From Physcomitrium patens (Eukaryota > Streptophyta > Bryopsida > Funariales > Funariaceae), in contig NC_037255.1 of assembly GCF_000002425.4 (NCBI RefSeq), forward strand, positions 3,954,405 to 4,018,404: a stretch of DNA of 64,000 bases, written 5' to 3'. The position numbers were made by a program, and so were the translations under genes. The notes beneath the pieces are model-generated. The model saw only the letters and a list, made by a program, of their open reading frames with translations. It ran no database searches and had not been told where the DNA came from. Of the stretch, positions 58,191 through 64,000 are shown piece by piece (position 1 is the stretch's first letter; each line of letters opens with the position of its first letter).

Positions 58191-59479
58191 TGCCGATTAG
58201 TTTCATTTTCCATAAGCTCAAAAGAAATCCATAATCTTCTCACAAATACCCATCTTTATATTATAATTTTTTTGTAGCTCCATATCTCCATCACTAACAT
58301 GTATATTAAGCCTTGGCTTTCAAAAATCCCTTTATTTTGTATAAAATGCCCAAATTATAGCAAAGCCCTTTCAAAATATTTTTCTCATATAAAGGATTTT
58401 TTCTCTTTAAATTTTAAAAATTCATATTCTTTGATCCAACTATTTAGTTTTTTTGAAATTTTTAGATAATGTAGAATTTATCCTTAAGCTTTATTACAAA
58501 AAAATGAACCATAAATCTACTACAAATTGTTTGACAACTTAGAAATCCTAGTAAGAGCTTAAAACCATAATTATAAGTACCCAAATACTATTTTCTCTAT
58601 ATCTCAAACATCCAAGCTTTCAATATGACAAAATCTATGTATAAATTTTATCATTATAATAATACACATTCTTAAAAAAATTTAGCTAAAATCTTGTCAA
58701 ATTGCTCAAAATATGGCTCGAATCACAACTACTAGTAAATCAAGTCACTTAATGCTTTTAGATTACAAGCACTAATCTCAACTTTCTATAATGTCTTTAT
58801 TCTAGCTTAGAATTCATTAAGCAATTCATGAAAAGTGTAGCCAAAAAAGTGATCTCTTCAACCCTAGTCACTGATCCTTCATTGCATTCTATATATATGC
58901 ATTATATCCAAAAGAGTTACAATAGGTACAAAATCTATATCTTAACTTAGAGTGCTTATATCTTTCTTATAAAAATTCCAAATCATCCAAAATTTGTACC
59001 AAAATCATAGCCAAAAATCTAAAATTTTTGATCCTAGCCTCTTAGATTCGAATTGCTTCAATAAATAATCCTAATTCCTAATAAGGCCTCAAGTAGCCTC
59101 CTTAAAGTCCATTGGACATGTATTTTGGTCCATAGCAATGGAGATTTTCATCATCTATCTCCATTTATCTATATAGATGCCCTAACTATTCTTTTTACTA
59201 CCAAAATCCCTCTCCAATCATTTTTTTTTATAAGTTTTACAAAAAAATATCCTAAACACTAAATAAAAGAAACAAATCAAAATTTCAAGAATCACCAATA
59301 TCTAATAAAGATGGCTCTAAATATATAAACTATTATCAATATAAAATCAACTTCAATAATAGTCTTTTTAAACTAACTACTTTAAAATAGTAATCTAATC
59401 ATATTTTGTCACTAATTAAAATCTAATAATATAATTTTTATCATATTATATAATAAATTATATATTAAATATTTATATG
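58191..59479. other. AT-rich segment, unidentified
   Basis: No frames or element proteins. The plus strand has more C than G throughout, so the minus strand is purine-richer. It may be a non-coding transposon or old LTR; I cannot identify it. Confidence 0.5.
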
Positions 59480-61215
59480 CATTATTTTCACATAGAAGCC
59501 AAACTACAACATGACGTATTAATAGCTTGTAAAATAAGTTAATTATATGATGCATATATAAAAAATTTGCCTTGCAAGTTAAGATATGTATTTTGTAAAG
59601 TCAACACATATTGGAGATCCTAGAAAACATTGCCATGTTGTCATATTATGTAAATTCTTACTTGAAAATGCACAGGGCACCTAGTTGTAGAACGTAAAGT
59701 TATATTCAAAAAATCTAATAGGTTTCAAATATCTAAATACAAAATAATTCAAATTTTAATTTAAAAGTATTTAAAATCAATACAAAGTGCTTAAAAATAC
59801 TCTTCTTAGTAATCTCAACCATACACATATTCCAATCGCCTTATTACTTTTATAATTAGGTAATTTCAATTTTTCCTTGCAAGCTCAAATCATAATCAAT
59901 AAATTTCAATAAGCTATAATTCTTAATTTGACCATTCATTTAGTGTAAAAAAATTCATACAAATGCTACTACAAGTCTTCTACATGTTTAAAAAATTTAT
60001 CCTAATCTAACTTATAGGTTGGCAAAAAAAGTCCAAAAATTGCACTAATGTCACTTGGTCACCAACTTAAAAGTTGATGTAGATGTTCCTATAGTAATTT
60101 TTCTTTTTTTAACCATTAATTTCAATTCAAAATTAGTGTATAGCTTAATCTTAAAGTCTTCTACTCTCATGCCATATTTTTCCTTAATTCAACAAATAGA
60201 TCTTCAGATATCATAGAAATCCTACTCAACCTCAAACTGCCAACTTCTAATATCTTCTTGTACCAAAATCTAGATATCTCTCAATTGTACCATTAGATTA
60301 ATACAAAATTTTACATGCACTTAGTACACCCAATCAACCAAGCACTATCAAATTTTGAATCATAGATGTGATATCAATTACTCGAATTAGCTAAGAATGA
60401 TAGCCTAATTATATTGCATAAATTCCAAATCATCAATACAAATCTTGATTTTTAATAATAATTGCAAAGTCATTCCAAAACCTCTAAAAATAAGCCTTAT
60501 ACTTTTAGAATAAACCTAAAGTTAGCTCATTATTCCTAATTGCCAATCTTAAAATTTTTCTATACTTTGTTCTAGTCGATCATTTTAATAATTGGAGGTC
60601 TAATTTTGACCCTGCTCGACAAATGGTTGACCCTCGAGTATCAAGCTAATCTATCCTAAGGATTTTTTAGTCCAACCATATGCTCAACTTAATCTTTGTA
60701 TCAACCATGCTAATTATTTACTTCTTTTAACTTGGTTTTATTAATTTAAGGCCTTTCTAAAGCAATAAAAGAATTTTTACAGCCTAAAAGGTAAAATTAT
60801 TAATCAACCTTTAATCTACTAGCTATTAAGATAAGAAAATAAACTTAGAGGCTTTTATAAAAACCATGTTTAAATATCATGAATTATTATTAAACCAAGA
60901 TGATTAGATATTGATTAAAATTTTATTTTTGATTATATTTTCACCATGTAATTGTATTAGAATACGAAAATATATCTCCTAATTAGTTGGTATATATGGA
61001 AGCAAGAGTGGAGCCTCCTTCACTCTTATCAATGCCTTTCTAGTTTATAGTCTTGTTTCAAGACTTTCTAGTCTACTTGTCTTTGGCAATTGCCATTCTA
61101 ATTTAATATATTATTATCTTTGAATGATATTTTAATCTTTTTTGTTTCACATTAGAATGTATTAAGATTTTCTTTCTTTGAGATTCATATCCTTGGCAAT
61201 ATGTCATAATTGAAT
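59480..61215 (+). mobile_element. C-type LTR remnant split by about 1.3 kb
   Basis: 59480-59640 matches the middle of C-type LTRs (AGCTTGTAAAATAAGTTAAT to ACATTGCCA). 60975-61215 continues with the rest (CTCCTAATTAG, CTTCACTCTTATCAATGCC, TTGCCATTCTAATTT). The 1.33 kb between is unrelated, AT-rich and without a frame, and is presumably an insertion. Confidence 0.6.
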
Positions 61216-61239
61216 GATAAGCAATATATCATATATTTG

Positions 61240-62600
61240 AATATCTATACTTTAGTAGATAATAATCTTTGAAAGTTATATTTTTTGAAAAGACCAACAA
61301 GAAGTAAAAAAATATTTTTGTACAATAAAATAACAATGAAGTTCCAAAGTGATGGAATCTTTTTTTGTATATTGCTTCCTTTGAAATTGCAGCACAACTT
61401 TTAAGTAGTAGACTGATTACACACTCTATGTTTAAAAACTTGTTCAATTTTCATGAAGATTTGTTTTAAAATATTGCAAAGAATGTACCATACATAGATG
61501 TGTTAGGAAAGTCAGTTCTTATTATTTGGGATGAGATACTAATGCAATATTGTCATTGTGTTGAGGCACTTGATAAAACTCTTTAAGACATAAATCGCTC
61601 TAATAAAATATTTTGGTAGAATTATTGTAATCTTTGGTGGAGATTTTTGCCTAATTCTTCTTCTTATTGTTAAAGACTAAAGAAAAGAGATTGTTGATAT
61701 TTCTTTGCAATGATCAAAGATTTAATCTAATATTCAAGTATAGAAGTCGATTAAAAATACATGCCTAAAAGATATATTTGAAGAAATTCAATTATTTGTT
61801 GAAGAGCTCTTAAAGATATGCATTATACAAGATTATTTCTTTTTAAAGTTTTTTATGCTATAATATTTTTATGTAATATATATAACAACAATTTTTATTT
61901 ATAAATTAAAAGTAGATTAATAATCATAGATCCATTGAAAATTATGGTGATTCTTCCAAAACATATGAAAGTATGTTCAAAATCAAATGATTTCATTTAA
62001 GCTATCTATTCAAGTTTGGATGAAGATGGGATACTTAGAAATGAATATTTCATCAATAAGTTAATTTTATTTGCAAGAAATTATAATATCAATGATTTAA
62101 ACAAGCATACAATTGAGAGGTTTTTTAGAATTTTATGTACTTATTTCAAGAAAAATATAGCAATTATGGAAGATGGTGTTGATAATAATAATTATTATCA
62201 AATTGAGTATTTAAATAATTTAAGTCTATTTGCATTGCTACTATTTTGCTTGAAACTAAAGATCGGATGTCATATTATGTTATTTTAAAATACTCCTCCA
62301 TCTCAAGTACTTTATAATGGATCATGTTTAATCATTATATAATTCACTAATCGAATTATATGTGCAAGAGTTTTATCTAAAGACTATAGGGAACAATTGG
62401 CTTTTCTTCTAAAGATCACATTATATCCATTATGTGAAGAGATTTTGTTCAAGTTGTAGTTAAGTCAATTTTCAATAAAAGTAGGATTTGTAATGATTAT
62501 TAATAAATCTCAAGGACAATCATTGAAGAATATAGGAATAGTTCTTAGAACCCTTATATTTGCACATAGATAATTGTATGTTATTCTTTTATGATATATT
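61240..62600 (+). pseudogene. Helitron helicase remnant
   Basis: Plus-strand traces, in helicase order and in shifting frames: a Walker A-like region (KKIFLYNKITMKFQSDG near 61290), Walker B WDEILMQYCHCVEALDKTL (61527 on), FGGDF (61633-61647), LDEDGILRNEYFIN with ILFARNYNINDLNK (62016-62110), LKIGCHIMLF and NGSCLIII (62250-62335), FTNRIICAR (62343 on), and INKSQGQSLKNIGIV (62499 on). These match the Pif1-like helicase domain of plant Helitron Rep-Hel proteins. Several stops and frame changes; no Rep domain and no Helitron ends found, so it is a fragment. Confidence 0.75.
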
Positions 62601-63248
62601 TCTTTTAATATGATTAAGATCCTATATCATAAAATAATAAAGACAAAAATACCACTATAAATGTAATTTATCCAAAAAAAATCTTAACTTGGAAATTTTG
62701 TTATTATAATAAATAAAAATATATATTTGCTAATTATAATGAAGAAATATAAATAATTCTATTATTATTTATATACTTTTTTATGTTTAATAAATATTTC
62801 TTTCGAAGTTAACAATTTTTTATTTAACAATTACAAATTAAATTTTTACTTTTTTTTTGTAGCCAACAACATGGATTTCTACCAGTACATATATAAACAA
62901 AGACTCATGTAACAAAGACAATTGCAACAAACTCACTAACTAAAATAATTAGTAATTACTGCACTCAAACAAACAAGCATGACAATAAAAAGATACAAAT
63001 GAGATATTTGTATACTAGATAGCACACTACTTGGATGCAGTAGACTATTCAATGCTCCCTACTACATAACCAAGATTTGTGCAATTGCAATGGAGGCAAA
63101 GGTAGAAGGTTTGTGTGGAGCTCAAGCATTGTAGAAAAGTGCTATTCCAAGTTTCAATTAAAATACAAAATAAAATAAAATATTCTCACTGATGAATTTA
63201 ATTTCTATTACTGTCAAAAATAAATAAATATTTTGTATATGATTTAAA

Positions 63249-63286
<38 letters not shown>

Positions 63287-63517
63287 ACAGCATATTTATA
63301 TTTTAATTTTTAATCTTTTTAATATAATTATTAACTTTTTTCTTTTCAATAAAGAAGATAATTAAAAGAAAACAAATTAAGAGAGATTTTCAAAGAATAT
63401 ACAAGCGATTTTTTTTTTTAATAAATTGGTCCTCAACAAGTATTTCTTTTTGACATCTTAGAATTTGATATAATTGAAGATATATAAGCAACCAATGTAT
63501 AGCTTTAACAATAGGTG
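62601..63517. other. AT-rich intergenic DNA, no gene seen
   Basis: Contains a TA microsatellite at 63255-63282. A short less AT-rich patch (62870-63130) has no frame or known motif. Confidence 0.6.
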
Positions 63518-63573
63518 CAACCCTTCAGCAACAACCCTTCAGCAACAACCCTTCAGCAACAACCCTTCAGCAA
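63518..63573. repeat. 14-bp tandem repeat, four copies
   Basis: CAACCCTTCAGCAA repeated four times without change. Confidence 0.95.
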
Positions 63574-63660
63574 CTCTGTGAATGGACAACTTCTCACTTT
63601 GTTTCAAAATCCCAACAGAATTAACGAGTACCGACGACAAAATTAAAATTCGCAACGTAC

Positions 63661-63847
63661 CAGTTGCATGTGGATAGATCTTTGAGCTGCGATCATCGTC
63701 ACAGCACCATGGTGCTGGCTCGATCCAAGAACATGTTCCGTGGATTTTGCAGCGGTCTGCATTGTATCCACATATCCCATAAACCAGACTTTGTGTGACT
63801 TGTGGCTGTTGGTGAAGATCAGGAGCCTGTTTCTGAATTGCGTCATT
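63661..63847 (-). CDS. Possible Cys-rich exon of a gene at the right edge
   Basis: Composition becomes balanced here. On the minus strand the segment lies between CATAG (AG at 63849-63848) and GTACGT (from 63660 down), matching 3' and 5' splice consensus. One frame is open throughout and reads SLVYGICGYNADRCKIHGTC followed by SWIEPAPWCCDDDRSSK, with six Cys in about 30 residues. Another minus-strand frame is open too (starting MTQFRNRLLIFTNSHK), so the coding frame is not settled. I do not recognise a family. Confidence 0.3.
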
Positions 63848-64000
63848 CTATGTTATACAATTTACATTCTAAGTTGCAAGAGAAATCCGTCATTTCGGTG
63901 CCTTCAGTCAGCACACACACTTGAAGGCACGTTCTCAGATCCTCCCTTGAAAGTAACACTACAGCTGCTGGAGACGCTTCAAAACTAGATGGGCAAGTGA

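Noticed and set aside
61229-61447. 72-codon minus-strand frame
   Set aside because: Antisense to the Helitron helicase remnant.

Overview
The window looks like AT-rich nuclear DNA of a land plant. The plus-strand gene at 26103-27542 encodes a plant-type NUP50 nucleoporin (N-terminal SKKR...SRRIVKVRR block, FG dipeptides, C-terminal Ran-binding domain). The intergenic DNA is packed with nested Ty3/gypsy chromoviruses. The single-exon GC-rich coding region, long 5' leader with a CT/GA microsatellite, and abundant chromodomain Ty3 elements would suit a bryophyte such as a moss, but that placement is inference.

Layout. 1-1760: GC-rich 5' end and promoter of a second NUP50-like gene on the minus strand, running off the left edge. 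1801-2002: a MITE. 2003-8060: AT-rich DNA with an old minus-strand Ty3 element (R2). 8061-20193: Ty3 element A1, which sits in an LTR of R2 and is itself split by the younger A2 (11913-18302). 20194-23982: AT desert with one GC-rich island (about 22485-22780). 23983-24174: a second MITE. 24180-28900: promoter, 5' leader and coding region of NUP50 plus a very G-rich 3' flank. 30220-35240: decayed minus-strand Ty3 element R0. 35245-48692: minus-strand Ty3 fragment R1, split by element B1 (35631-48160, target duplication CATGT), which is split by B2 (38758-44908, minus strand, target duplication TTATT). 48693-58190: a mosaic of older plus-strand copies with two LTR types. 58190-61215: AT-rich DNA and an interrupted LTR. 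61240-62600: a decayed Helitron helicase. 63518-64000: a short tandem repeat and the edge of what may be another gene.

The two NUP50 copies are divergently oriented and almost identical from the start codon up to the 3' end of a probable leader intron. Beyond that point their promoters and first exons are unrelated, so this is an inverted duplication with a promoter swap. Both leaders carry upstream ORFs; in the right-hand copy one has grown by an in-frame 51-bp minisatellite.

The most unusual material is in the Ty3 family. First, a small third ORF (117-140 codons) lies between the chromodomain and the 3' LTR and is shared by lineages with quite different LTRs. Second, the untranslated leader carries one to three hairpin units whose left arm is the tRNA-iMet primer-binding motif and whose right arm is its complement; the two arms covary between units. 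Third, the primer-binding motif lies about 20 nt inside the LTR boundary. The retroelements are described only as fossils; A2 looks largely whole and B2 and B1 carry few breaks.
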